From contig NZ_KB913033.1 of the NCBI RefSeq assembly GCF_000384235.1, forward strand, positions 999,164-1,063,163: 64,000 bases of DNA, read 5' to 3'. Below the pieces are notes generated by a model, which was given only the letters and a program-made list of their open reading frames with translations, was not told the DNA's origin and made no database searches. Origin of the DNA: Hydrogenovibrio halophilus DSM 15072 (GTDB taxonomy: Bacteria > Pseudomonadota > Gammaproteobacteria > Thiomicrospirales > Thiomicrospiraceae). Position numbers and translations under genes: made by a program. Position 1 is the first letter of the stretch, and each line of letters opens with the position of its first letter. Below are positions 17,450 to 25,601 of the stretch, in pieces.

Positions 17450-20263
17450 ATGAATCTATTGGCTTTCAATCTTCCGCTGGTGGTTTTGCTGCCTTTTTTC
17501 GGTGCAGCTCTGGCGGCCTGGGCATCACGCTTTAACCGACTTGGGGCGGCCTATGCCAGCGGTTTGATCACCTTGCTGGCGCTGGCATTGTTAATGCCAT
17601 CGGCTCCCCTGCCGTTTCACGACCAGACATTGATCCAATCCTGGTCCTGGGTGCCGGATCTGGGACTGTATTTTGCCTTCCGCCTGGATGGGTTGTCGCT
17701 GCTGTTTGCGCTGCTGATTCTGATCATTGGCCTGTTGATCATCATCTATGCCCGCTATTACCTTTCCCAGAAAGACTGCATGGGGCGGTTTTTCGCCTAC
17801 CTGCTCATGTTCATGGGCTCGATGCTGGGGATCGTGCTCTCGGAAAATGTGATTCAACTGGTCATTTTCTGGGAACTGACCTCCATCACCTCCTTTTTGC
17901 TGATCAGCTACTGGCAGCACCGAAAAGAAGCGCGTCAGGGCGCGCGCATGGCACTGGCGATTACCGGGGCTGGCGGCCTGGCACTGCTGGGGGGCGTGAT
18001 TCTGCTGGGCGAGATGGTCGGCAGTTATCAACTGACTCACATTCTGGCTGCGGGCGATCTGATCCGCGCGCATGACTGGTATCTGCCCGCCCTGGTATTG
18101 ATTCTGCTGGGCGTCTTCACCAAGTCGGCGCAATTTCCGTTTCATTTCTGGTTGCCACACGCCATGGCCGCGCCCACCCCGGTGTCGGCCTATCTGCATT
18201 CGGCCACCATGGTCAAGGCCGGGATCTTTCTGTTGGCCCGCTTTTTTCCAGCGCTTTCCGGCACGTTTGAATGGACGCTTCTGGTTGGCGGTGCCGGGCT
18301 GATCACCCTGTTGATCGGCGCTTACACCGCCCTGTTCAAACACGATCTCAAAGGCTTGCTCGCCTATTCCACCATCAGTCATTTGGGGTTGATCACCCTG
18401 CTGTTCGGGTTCGGCACGCCACTGGCCGCCGTGGCTGCGATTTTTCACATCATCAACCACGCCACGTTCAAGGCCTCATTGTTTATGGTCGCGGGCATTG
18501 TCGACCACGAAACCGGTACCCGCGACATGCGCCGTCTGGGCGGCCTGATTCATTACATGCCCCATACCGCCACTCTGGCGATGGTGGCCGCCGCCGCCAT
18601 GGCCGGTGTGCCCTTGCTCAACGGCTTTTTAAGCAAAGAAATGCTGTTTGACCAGGCCGTGATTGCGTCTTCCTATTCGCATTGGGCCCTGTTGCTGCCC
18701 GTGCTGGTCACCATTGCCGGGCTTTTGTCTGTGGCCTATTCGGTGCGGTTTATCAAGGACACCTTTTTGGGCCAACCCAAAAGCGAGTTGTTGCATACGC
18801 CGCATGAACCGCCCCGCTTTATGAAAATCCCGGTGGACATTCTGGTGGTGGTCTGTCTGGCCGTCGGGGTTCTGCCGGCTCTGACCGTATCGCCCATTCT
18901 CGAAACCGCGGTGGCGGCCACACTGCAAACCGACGTGCCCGATTTCAGTCTGGCGATCTGGCACGGTTTCAATGCGCCATTAATGATGAGCATTGCCGCC
19001 CTGATTGGCGGTGTGGCCCTGTTTCTCAAGCGCGATGCCCTGTTCAGGTTTTACCAACTCCATGAACACATTGATGCCAAAAGCTATTTCCAATCCAGCC
19101 TCAATGCCCTGCTCAAACTGGCCAAAGGCGTGACCGAAAGCTTCGACAAAGGCTCACTGCAACACGCCAGCGCCTGGGTGATCGGCACCAGTCTGCTGGC
19201 CGGAATCATCGGATTCTGGCATTATTCCGGGCCGCTGATTGGCGACACGCCGGTGCAATCGGTGGACACGCTGACGGTGATTGTGGGATTGCTGGGCGCA
19301 CTGGCGGCAATCACCACCGCCATCTGGCACCGAAAACGCCTGGTCAGCTTGATTGTGCTGGGCGCGGTCGGTTTGGTGATTGCCATCGGCTTTGTCAAAT
19401 TTTCGGCTCCGGATCTGGCTTTGACTCAGCTCTCGGTAGAGGTGGTCACCATTGTGTTGCTGCTGCTGGCACTGTATTTTCTGCCCCAGGCTTCACCCAA
19501 AGAAATCAATCGGCTCCGGTTGTGGCGCGACGGTCTACTGGCCGCGGCCTCCGGCATCGGTGCCACCCTGCTGACCCTTTCGGTTTTGACCCGTGATTTT
19601 GATTCCATTTCCGCTTATTTCCTGGAAAACAGTGTTTCCGGCGGTGGTGGCACCAATGTGGTCAATGTGATTCTGGTCGATTTCCGTGGTTTTGATACCC
19701 TGGGCGAAATCGTGGTGCTGGCCCTGGCCGGATTGGGCATTTACAGCCTGCTTCAGGGCATGACCCTGCCCGCGCCCAAAAACGATCTTCATGGCCGTCT
19801 GTGGAACCCAGACAAGCACCCATTGATTCTGCAGACCCTGACCCGTCTGCTGCTGCCGCTGATGCTGATGGTAGCGGTGTTTGTGTTCCTGCGCGGCCAC
19901 AATCTGCCCGGCGGTGGCTTTATTGCCGGTCTGATCGCCTCGGTGGCGTTGATTGTGCAGTATCTGGCCAACGGTATTGACTGGACCCGGCACCGTTTGC
20001 AGGTCGACATGCATTGGGTGATCGGGCTGGGTCTGTTGATCGCAATTGCCACCGGACTGGTGATGATGGCACTGGGCTATCCTTTCCTGACCTCGGCCTT
20101 CCGCCACATTCACTGGCCGGTTGTCGGTGACTTTGAACTGGCCAGTGCCATTGCCTTCGATCTGGGCGTGTTCCTGGTGGTGGTCGGATCCACGGTCCTC
20201 AGTCTGGTTCAGCTGGGTCGACTCAGTCATTCCTCACATGCGGAGTCCACATGGAAATCCTGA
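17450..20263 (+). CDS. mrpA: Na+/H+ antiporter subunit A with fused subunit B (MrpAB)
   Basis: A 937-residue integral membrane protein, largest subunit of the Mrp sodium/proton antiporter. The N-terminal two thirds match the complex I NuoL/ND5-like proton-channel fold ([16 protein letters not shown], and [16 protein letters not shown] with the channel Lys). The region around 620-700 is the DUF4040-like part, and the last ~170 residues ([26 protein letters not shown]) are a complete MrpB domain, fused as in group 2 Mrp operons that have six genes rather than seven. The ATG at 17450 is chosen over a TTG five codons upstream. The operon exports Na+ and supports pH homeostasis. Confidence 0.93.
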   Translation: MNLLAFNLPLVVLLPFFGAALAAWASRFNRLGAAYASGLITLLALALLMPSAPLPFHDQTLIQSWSWVPDLGLYFAFRLDGLSLLFALLILIIGLLIIIYARYYLSQKDCMGRFFAYLLMFMGSMLGIVLSENVIQLVIFWELTSITSFLLISYWQHRKEARQGARMALAITGAGGLALLGGVILLGEMVGSYQLTHILAAGDLIRAHDWYLPALVLILLGVFTKSAQFPFHFWLPHAMAAPTPVSAYLHSATMVKAGIFLLARFFPALSGTFEWTLLVGGAGLITLLIGAYTALFKHDLKGLLAYSTISHLGLITLLFGFGTPLAAVAAIFHIINHATFKASLFMVAGIVDHETGTRDMRRLGGLIHYMPHTATLAMVAAAAMAGVPLLNGFLSKEMLFDQAVIASSYSHWALLLPVLVTIAGLLSVAYSVRFIKDTFLGQPKSELLHTPHEPPRFMKIPVDILVVVCLAVGVLPALTVSPILETAVAATLQTDVPDFSLAIWHGFNAPLMMSIAALIGGVALFLKRDALFRFYQLHEHIDAKSYFQSSLNALLKLAKGVTESFDKGSLQHASAWVIGTSLLAGIIGFWHYSGPLIGDTPVQSVDTLTVIVGLLGALAAITTAIWHRKRLVSLIVLGAVGLVIAIGFVKFSAPDLALTQLSVEVVTIVLLLLALYFLPQASPKEINRLRLWRDGLLAAASGIGATLLTLSVLTRDFDSISAYFLENSVSGGGGTNVVNVILVDFRGFDTLGEIVVLALAGLGIYSLLQGMTLPAPKNDLHGRLWNPDKHPLILQTLTRLLLPLMLMVAVFVFLRGHNLPGGGFIAGLIASVALIVQYLANGIDWTRHRLQVDMHWVIGLGLLIAIATGLVMMALGYPFLTSAFRHIHWPVVGDFELASAIAFDLGVFLVVVGSTVLSLVQLGRLSHSSHAESTWKS

Positions 20264-20673
20264 TTGCGTTTGTTATTGGTGCCATGACCGCCAGTGGCGT
20301 GTTTTTGACCCTGCGTGGCCGGACCTTTCCGGTGGTACTGGGACTGACTTTGCTGGCCTATGCGGTCAATGTGTTTCTGTTTGCGATGGGCCGCCTCACC
20401 GTCGGCCTGCCCGCGGTGATCGATCCGACCCAGGGCGGCTATGCCGACCCCCTGCCTCAGGCATTGGTGCTGACCGCGATTGTGATTGCGTTCGGGATGA
20501 CCGCCTTTCTGATTGTGCTTGCGCTCAAGGCCCGTTCGGAAATGGGCAACGATCACGTGGATGGATTGCATCTGTCCGAGGACGAAGCGTCTCTGAAAGA
20601 CACCTTGCCGCCCAAATCCCGCAAAGCCACGCGCAAAGCCCGGCAGGCGCATAAACAGGAGGCCCGACCATGA
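20251..20673 (+). CDS. mrpC: Na+/H+ antiporter subunit C
   Basis: A 140-residue NuoK-like subunit with three membrane helices ([58 protein letters not shown]), followed by a charged cytoplasmic tail ending in [12 protein letters not shown], longer than in many homologues. It overlaps mrpA by 13 bp and mrpD by 4 bp, so the operon is translationally coupled. Its role is structural and part of the ion path. Confidence 0.92.
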   Translation: MEILIAFVIGAMTASGVFLTLRGRTFPVVLGLTLLAYAVNVFLFAMGRLTVGLPAVIDPTQGGYADPLPQALVLTAIVIAFGMTAFLIVLALKARSEMGNDHVDGLHLSEDEASLKDTLPPKSRKATRKARQAHKQEARP

Positions 20674-22217
20674 CCGATTGGCCAAGTCTGCCGTTTCTTG
20701 CACTGCTGCTGCCATTGCTCGGCGGCACCGTGATTTTGCTGGCCCGACCCTTGGGACTGCGTCTGCAGCGAGTTCTGGGCTTGCTGTTGATACTGGGACT
20801 GCTATTTGTCAGCGTGGATCTGCTCGAAGTCGCCTTTGAACAAGGCCATCGTGTCTACGCCTTGGGCAATTGGGACGCGCCTTACGGCATTGTTCTGGTG
20901 CTGGACCCCTTGTCCGCAATGATGGTCAGTCTGACCTCGGTGCTGGCCCTGGCTGCGCTCTGGTATGCAATGGCATCCAGTATCGATCGCCAGGGCGCGC
21001 ATTTTCATGTGCTGTTTCAAATTCAGCTGTTCGGCCTGAACGGGGCTTTTCTGACCGGCGATGTGTTCAACCTGTTTGTGTTCTTTGAGGTGCTGTTGCT
21101 GGCCTCTTACGGATTGCTGCTGCACGGCGGCGGACGTCTGCGCACCCGTGGCGGATTGCATTACGTGGTGATCAATCTGATCGGTTCCACCCTGTTCCTG
21201 TTTGCGGTCGGGGCGCTTTATGGCATTCTGGGCACCTTGAATATCGCCGACATGGCACAGGCGGTGGCCGAATTGCCGGCTTCCGATCTGGCGCCAGTCG
21301 CCGCCGCCGGTTTGCTGCTGCTGGTCGTGTTTGCAATCAAAGCCGCCTTTTTCCCGCTGTACCTGTGGCTGCCGGGGGCCTATGCCAACACCTCCGCTCC
21401 GGTGGCCGCCCTGTTTGCGATCATGACCAAGGTCGGCGTCTATGCCATCATCCAGGTGCATGGCACCGTCTTCGGTCCGGAAGCCGGAGAACTGGCTTTT
21501 TTCCATCAGCCTTTTGTTCTGACCGCCGGTCTGATCGGGCTGGGCATGGCTGCGTTCGGCGTACTGGCCGCCAGGGGATTGAAAAATCAGGTGGCGTATC
21601 TGGTACTGGCATCGGTCGCCACCCTGTTGGTCGGCGTGGGCCTCAATACCCCACAGGCCCTGGGCGCGACCTTGTATTATCTGATCCATTCCACCCTGAT
21701 CGCCGCGGCATTGTTCCTGTTGGCCGACATCCTGGCCAAAGGACGTGGGCCTTTTGCCGATCGGTTTGAATCGGCACCGCCCATGCCCAACGCGGTGTGG
21801 CTGGGCGGATTCTTTCTGTTTGGCGCGGTGGCCATGACCGGGATGCCGCCTCTGTCCGGTTTCATGGGCAAGGTCTTTATTCTGGATGCCGCACTGGCTC
21901 ATGACTGGGCGGCCTGGGTACTGGGGATGGTATTGGTCTCCAGTCTGCTGATGATTGTGGCCATGGCCCGCAGCGGCTCGCTGTTGTTTTACAACACACA
22001 GGAAACGGTGCCGACACTGGGACAGCCTTTGAATGCCAAGGCGCTGGTATCGGTGACCGGGTTGTTTGTGATCAGTCTGGGGATGGTGGTGTTCGCCGGG
22101 CCCATTCTGGGGATGACGCAGGCCATTGCCGACAGTGTCTATGACGTTGGGCCTTATCTGGATCAAGTACTGAATGCGCCAACCCAGGACGCACAATGGC
22201 TGAAGGGAGGGCACTGA
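20670..22217 (+). CDS. mrpD: Na+/H+ antiporter subunit D
   Basis: A 515-residue membrane protein of the NuoM/N-like proton-channel group. Conserved features include GDVFNLFVFFEVLLLASYGLLLHG with its helix-5 Glu and KAAFFPLYLWLPGAYANTSAPVAALFAIMTKVGVYAI with the channel lysines. Fourteen or so membrane helices are expected. With MrpA it forms the proton-translocating half of the antiporter. Length is normal for the subunit. Confidence 0.94.
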   Translation: MTDWPSLPFLALLLPLLGGTVILLARPLGLRLQRVLGLLLILGLLFVSVDLLEVAFEQGHRVYALGNWDAPYGIVLVLDPLSAMMVSLTSVLALAALWYAMASSIDRQGAHFHVLFQIQLFGLNGAFLTGDVFNLFVFFEVLLLASYGLLLHGGGRLRTRGGLHYVVINLIGSTLFLFAVGALYGILGTLNIADMAQAVAELPASDLAPVAAAGLLLLVVFAIKAAFFPLYLWLPGAYANTSAPVAALFAIMTKVGVYAIIQVHGTVFGPEAGELAFFHQPFVLTAGLIGLGMAAFGVLAARGLKNQVAYLVLASVATLLVGVGLNTPQALGATLYYLIHSTLIAAALFLLADILAKGRGPFADRFESAPPMPNAVWLGGFFLFGAVAMTGMPPLSGFMGKVFILDAALAHDWAAWVLGMVLVSSLLMIVAMARSGSLLFYNTQETVPTLGQPLNAKALVSVTGLFVISLGMVVFAGPILGMTQAIADSVYDVGPYLDQVLNAPTQDAQWLKGGH

Positions 22218-22218
22218 C

Positions 22219-22728
22219 ATGGCGCAGACGCAGCAAAAATCCCGCTGGTTGCCACATCCGATTCTGAGTCTGGCGTTGTGGCTGATCTGGCTGTTGCTCA
22301 ACAACACCTTTGCGCCGGGCCATATGGTGCTGGGCGCGGTGTTGGCCATCGTGATACCGATGCTGACCGCCGGTTTCTGGCAGGAGCGGGTATGTGTCAG
22401 AGCGCCTGGCACTTTGGCCAAATATTTTCTGGTGGTGCTTTGGGACATTCTCATTGCCAATGTGGTGGTGGCCAAACTGATTCTGAGCCCCAACCGGAAA
22501 CTGCAACCCGGCTTTTTTGTGATCGACCTCGATGCCCGTCATCCGCTGGCCATCAGCCTGCTGGCCAACACCATATCACTGACACCGGGCACCGTATCCT
22601 GCGATGTGTCGCCCGACCAGAAACAATTGCTGGTGCATGCGCTGCATCTGGAAGACGAAGCGGCCACCATTCACGACATCAAAACCCGATACGAAGCCCC
22701 ACTGAACAAGGTATTGCCCCCATGTTAG
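22219..22728 (+). CDS. mrpE: Na+/H+ antiporter subunit E
   Basis: A 169-residue subunit starting one base after the mrpD stop. Two N-terminal membrane segments (LSLALWLIWLLLNNTFAPGHMVLGAVLAIVI) are followed by a soluble domain with the family segment HPLAISLLANTISLTPGTVSCDVSPD. Its stop overlaps the mrpF start. It is needed for assembly of the complex; a direct ion-transport part is not established. Confidence 0.93.
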   Translation: MAQTQQKSRWLPHPILSLALWLIWLLLNNTFAPGHMVLGAVLAIVIPMLTAGFWQERVCVRAPGTLAKYFLVVLWDILIANVVVAKLILSPNRKLQPGFFVIDLDARHPLAISLLANTISLTPGTVSCDVSPDQKQLLVHALHLEDEAATIHDIKTRYEAPLNKVLPPC

Positions 22729-22991
22729 AAACGGTTCTGCAAATTGCCCTGATTGCGGTGGCATTGGCCATGCTGCTCAGCGCCTGGCGTCTGATCGTGG
22801 GTCCGTCCAAACCGGATCGAATTCTGGCGCTGGACACCCTTTACATCAATACCATCGCCCTGTTGATCCTGCTGGGATTGTGGCTGGGCAGCGCGCTGTA
22901 TTTTGAAGCGGCTCTGCTGATTGCGGTCATGGGGTTTGTGGGCACGGTCGCACTGAGCAAATACCTGCTGCGCGGCGATATCATGGAGTAG
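22722..22991 (+). CDS. mrpF: Na+/H+ antiporter subunit F
   Basis: An 89-residue protein with three membrane helices; the segment LIVGPSKPDRILALDTLYIN is the family signature, with the conserved Asp proposed to lie in the sodium route. The ATG at 22722 overlaps the end of mrpE. The same frame is open further upstream, but that part is mrpE read in another frame. Confidence 0.92.
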   Translation: MLETVLQIALIAVALAMLLSAWRLIVGPSKPDRILALDTLYINTIALLILLGLWLGSALYFEAALLIAVMGFVGTVALSKYLLRGDIME

Positions 22992-22997
22992 ACACAG

Positions 22998-23330
22998 ATG
23001 GAATGGATTTTAAGCGCATTGATTCTGATCGGTGCCGGCTTCACCCTGGTCGGTTCCATTGGTCTGGCCAAATTGCCGGATTTCTTTACCCGTCTGCACG
23101 GGCCCACCAAAGCCACCACGCTCGGTGTGGGCGCGATTTTGATTGCGTCCGCCCTCTATTTCAGCACCCGGCAGGAGGGGATCAGTCTGCACGAACTGCT
23201 GATTACGCTGTTTTTGTTTATCACCGCGCCGGTCAGTGCCCATCTGATGGCCAAAGCCGCGATTCACCTCAAAACCCGCATGCTCAAACGCACCCAGGGC
23301 ACACCGGACTTTAAAAACAATCAGAATTGA
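22998..23330 (+). CDS. mrpG: Na+/H+ antiporter subunit G
   Basis: Last gene of the mrp operon, 110 residues and three helices. The motif GSIGLAKLPDFFTRLHGPTKATTLGVGAIL is typical (conserved LPD-x-RLH-x-PTKA). It starts six bases after mrpF. The next gene, mlaA, is on the other strand, and the palindrome at 23362 with a following T-run lies between them, where a terminator would be expected. Confidence 0.93.
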   Translation: MEWILSALILIGAGFTLVGSIGLAKLPDFFTRLHGPTKATTLGVGAILIASALYFSTRQEGISLHELLITLFLFITAPVSAHLMAKAAIHLKTRMLKRTQGTPDFKNNQN

Positions 23331-23361
23331 TCCCGGACAAACGTTCGCTAACCCGTTTTTG

Positions 23362-23373
23362 ACCAGGCCTGGT
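23362..23373. repeat. Palindromic repeat ACCAGGCCTGGT downstream of mrpG
   Basis: Exact copy 32 bp after the mrpG stop, preceded by gtttttg and followed by gattttt. It lies between two gene ends. With only ACCA/TGGT pairing around a GGCC loop the hairpin is weak, but the T-run after it could help termination of mrp transcripts. Confidence 0.8.
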
Positions 23374-23506
23374 GATTTTTAGCTTTCCGCCGTGAATCCA
23401 ATTGGTTTTATGAACGAAAGCGTTGAAAGCCTTTGTCATCCGGAGCGGAGGGATCTTTGGAGACGCTTGAGAATCTTTCGACTCAGTCAGGTGTCACAAA
23501 CCGGGG

Positions 23507-24301
23507 TCAGTCAAAGTTAAAGTCATCCAACGGGGCCAACGGCGGATTGCCGTTGTAGAGTTTGTCCGTGCGGTTCTGCAGATAACTTTCCCGCGCAAAG
23601 ATGTATGGGTCCGGTTCCTGTTTGAGTTCTTCGATCAGCGGCATGATCGCCACATACTGCACAAAACCATTGCCCACACCCATCGCAATCCGCTCTCGCA
23701 GGTTGAAATCCAGCAAATGCGGGTAAGTTGGATCGTAAGCGGCATCCACCCCTTTGCCAATCAGACCGCGAGTCGTACTGGGCCCCAGAAACGGCAGGAC
23801 CAGATAGCTGGCTTCGTTCCAGAATCCCCACACATAAAGCGTTTGCCCGAAATCCTCGTCCTGGTGTTTCAGCCCCGCTTCGGTGCCAATGTCGAGCAAA
23901 CCGAACAGCCCCAGAGTGGTATTGAGGGCAAACCGCATCAGACTGGTCAGACCGCCTTCGACATTGCCCTGCAAAAACGCATTGGCCATATTCAAAGGTT
24001 CACCCAGATTGCGGTAGACATTGCGCACGCCGGTTTGCGCCGGTGTGGGCACATAACGTTTGTAAGCCGTGCCCAGTGGCTGGAAGATGGCATCATTAAA
24101 CGCCATATTAAAGGCATAGACCGGACGATTGATCGACTCGTAAGGGTCCTGGTCATTAAACGGTTTGGCGTCGCTCTGTTGCGCTCTGATCTCATCGGCG
24201 TAATGCAAAACGTCGTCGGAAGCCTGAACGGCCTGAGCCCACGCCAGGCTGATCCCCAGACTCAGCCAGATCGATAACACCATTTCCAAGCTTTTTTTCA
24301 T
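23507..24301 (-). CDS. mlaA: MlaA/VacJ family protein (outer-membrane lipid asymmetry)
   Basis: A 264-residue MlaA homologue, the outer-membrane component of the Mla pathway that removes misplaced phospholipids from the outer leaflet. Conserved family segments are present: DPYESINRPVYAFNMAFND, GVRNVYRNLGEPLNMANAFLQGN, and FGQTLYVWGFWNEASYLVLPFLGPSTTRG. Most MlaA proteins are lipoproteins, but the N-terminus here (LSIWLSLGISLAWAQAVQASDD) has no lipobox Cys and looks like a signal-peptidase I signal cut after AWA or VQA. No mlaBCDEF genes are adjacent, which is normal for this family. Confidence 0.9.
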   Translation of the reverse strand: MKKSLEMVLSIWLSLGISLAWAQAVQASDDVLHYADEIRAQQSDAKPFNDQDPYESINRPVYAFNMAFNDAIFQPLGTAYKRYVPTPAQTGVRNVYRNLGEPLNMANAFLQGNVEGGLTSLMRFALNTTLGLFGLLDIGTEAGLKHQDEDFGQTLYVWGFWNEASYLVLPFLGPSTTRGLIGKGVDAAYDPTYPHLLDFNLRERIAMGVGNGFVQYVAIMPLIEELKQEPDPYIFARESYLQNRTDKLYNGNPPLAPLDDFNFD

Positions 24302-24337
24302 GCCCTGTTTTCCAACGTTACGTATTTGTCGGCCATT

Positions 24338-25258
24338 CTAATCGGATTCCAGGGTCTGTGTACAGGGAATGTGACTGGAATGTAACGTTTTTTTGAACGC
24401 ATTCAATACCTCGGTATTGGGAAAGCTTTTGCGCCAGGCCAACACCACTGTGCGTTTGGCTTCCGCTTCGGCCAGAGGAATGTAAGTCAGAAAATCGTCG
24501 CCATTCTGACAGGCACTGCAAGGCAGAATCGTCACCCCGGCGCCGGAAGCGACCATATAACGAATGGTTTCCAGAGAGCCGCCTTCCAGGGTTTTCTGCA
24601 GGGACTGGTCTTTTTTGCGACGCTGAGACAACAACGGGTAGGCATCGAAAATCTGGTCACGAAAGCAATGACCGGCGCCAAGTAACAACAAGGTCTGGTT
24701 TTCCAGATCGGAAAGACGCACCGTATCTTGTCCAGCCAATGGATGGGATTTGGGCAGGGCGGCATAAAAAGGTTCTTCATACAAAGGGAGCGTCGCCACA
24801 TTGGGTTCGTCAAACGGCAGCGACACCAATATGGCATCCAATTCACCCGAATGCAGTTTTCTGGCCAGTTCATGGGTGTAATTTTCTTCGATGGTCAATC
24901 GAACCGATTCCTTTGATTGCTGAAAGGCCGAAATCACATGCGGAAGCAAATAGGGACCGATGGTGTAAATGGCACCGATTTTCAATTCCGCGCTGTCTGA
25001 CTGTTCCGCCCGAGCCAACGCTTTGATTGATTGGGCCTCCTGCAGCATTTTCTGGGCAATCGGCAGCATTTTTTCAGCAACAGGGGTTAATAAAACGTCT
25101 TGTTTGCGTCGTTCAAACAGGATCACATCCAATTCGTTTTCCAGTTTTTTGATGGCCACGCTGAGTGTGGGTTGTGACACAAAGCATTTTTCAGACGCTT
25201 TTCGGAAGTGTTTTTGTTTGGCCAGTTCGCAAAAGTATTTCAGTTCGTTCAGTGTCAT
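24338..25258 (-). CDS. oxyR: OxyR-like LysR-family regulator lacking the second redox cysteine
   Basis: A 306-residue LysR regulator with an N-terminal winged helix-turn-helix (about 1-60, FRKASEKCFVSQPTLSVAIKKLE) and a sensor domain closely resembling OxyR: GPYLLPHVISAF, ENYTHELARKLHSGELDAILVSLPFDEP, and the peroxide-site segment LLLLGAGHCFRDQ with the reactive Cys at 198. In E. coli OxyR the disulfide partner lies nine residues further; here that position is Tyr 207. Two other cysteines (C247 and C250, PCSACQ) occur near the end. It may sense peroxide through another cysteine or through a non-disulfide modification. A cluster of DnaA-box-like sites lies upstream. Confidence 0.85.
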   Translation of the reverse strand: MTLNELKYFCELAKQKHFRKASEKCFVSQPTLSVAIKKLENELDVILFERRKQDVLLTPVAEKMLPIAQKMLQEAQSIKALARAEQSDSAELKIGAIYTIGPYLLPHVISAFQQSKESVRLTIEENYTHELARKLHSGELDAILVSLPFDEPNVATLPLYEEPFYAALPKSHPLAGQDTVRLSDLENQTLLLLGAGHCFRDQIFDAYPLLSQRRKKDQSLQKTLEGGSLETIRYMVASGAGVTILPCSACQNGDDFLTYIPLAEAEAKRTVVLAWRKSFPNTEVLNAFKKTLHSSHIPCTQTLESD

Positions 25259-25601
25259 AGGGATTGGATGCTTGAATATGGATATAAAGGATAAAGGTTG
25301 TTGTTACTGCTGTTGTGCACAGCCGATTCGGTGCATAAGTTCGCATTTTCCTGATTTATCAAGTCGTTGTCATGTGAACAGCCCTGGGTGAAAGCCTCGG
25401 GGCCATCTCTGTATGAGCTGTGGGCGCTTTGTGGATAAAGACAGGATTCGATCTGGGTCATCGGAATCCATCGATTTGGTCCACAATTTTTCGCGGTTGT
25501 GCACAACGCTTAAGGATTTGCTCCATAGGGTTGTCCCGGATTTGTCCACAGGCGTTTTGAGCCGTTTCTGGCCAAATCACGCAAACGATGGCACATCAGG
25601 G
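25259..25601. other. Gene-free 343 bp with a cluster of DnaA-box-like sites
   Basis: No coding frame is convincing here. One perfect DnaA box, TTATCCACA, lies on the minus strand at 25430-25438. Three sites one base away from the TTATNCACA consensus are present: TTGTGCACA at 25313 and 25497 (the second is part of the palindrome TTGTGCACAA), and TTGTCCACA at 25542. A weaker TGGTCCACA occurs at 25478. The five fall within 240 bp between oxyR and the GGDEF-EAL gene. I see no AT-rich unwinding element next to them, so a replication origin is not shown; DnaA titration or DnaA-controlled transcription are alternatives. Confidence 0.5.

Noticed and set aside
20802..22493. 563-codon open frame on the minus strand across mrpD and mrpE
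   Set aside because: His- and Gln-rich with no domain; the plus strand carries well-conserved antiporter subunits.
25259..25601. Calling this segment the replication origin
   Set aside because: There is no AT-rich unwinding element and no dnaA, dnaN or mnmG gene next to it; only a DnaA-box-like cluster can be supported.
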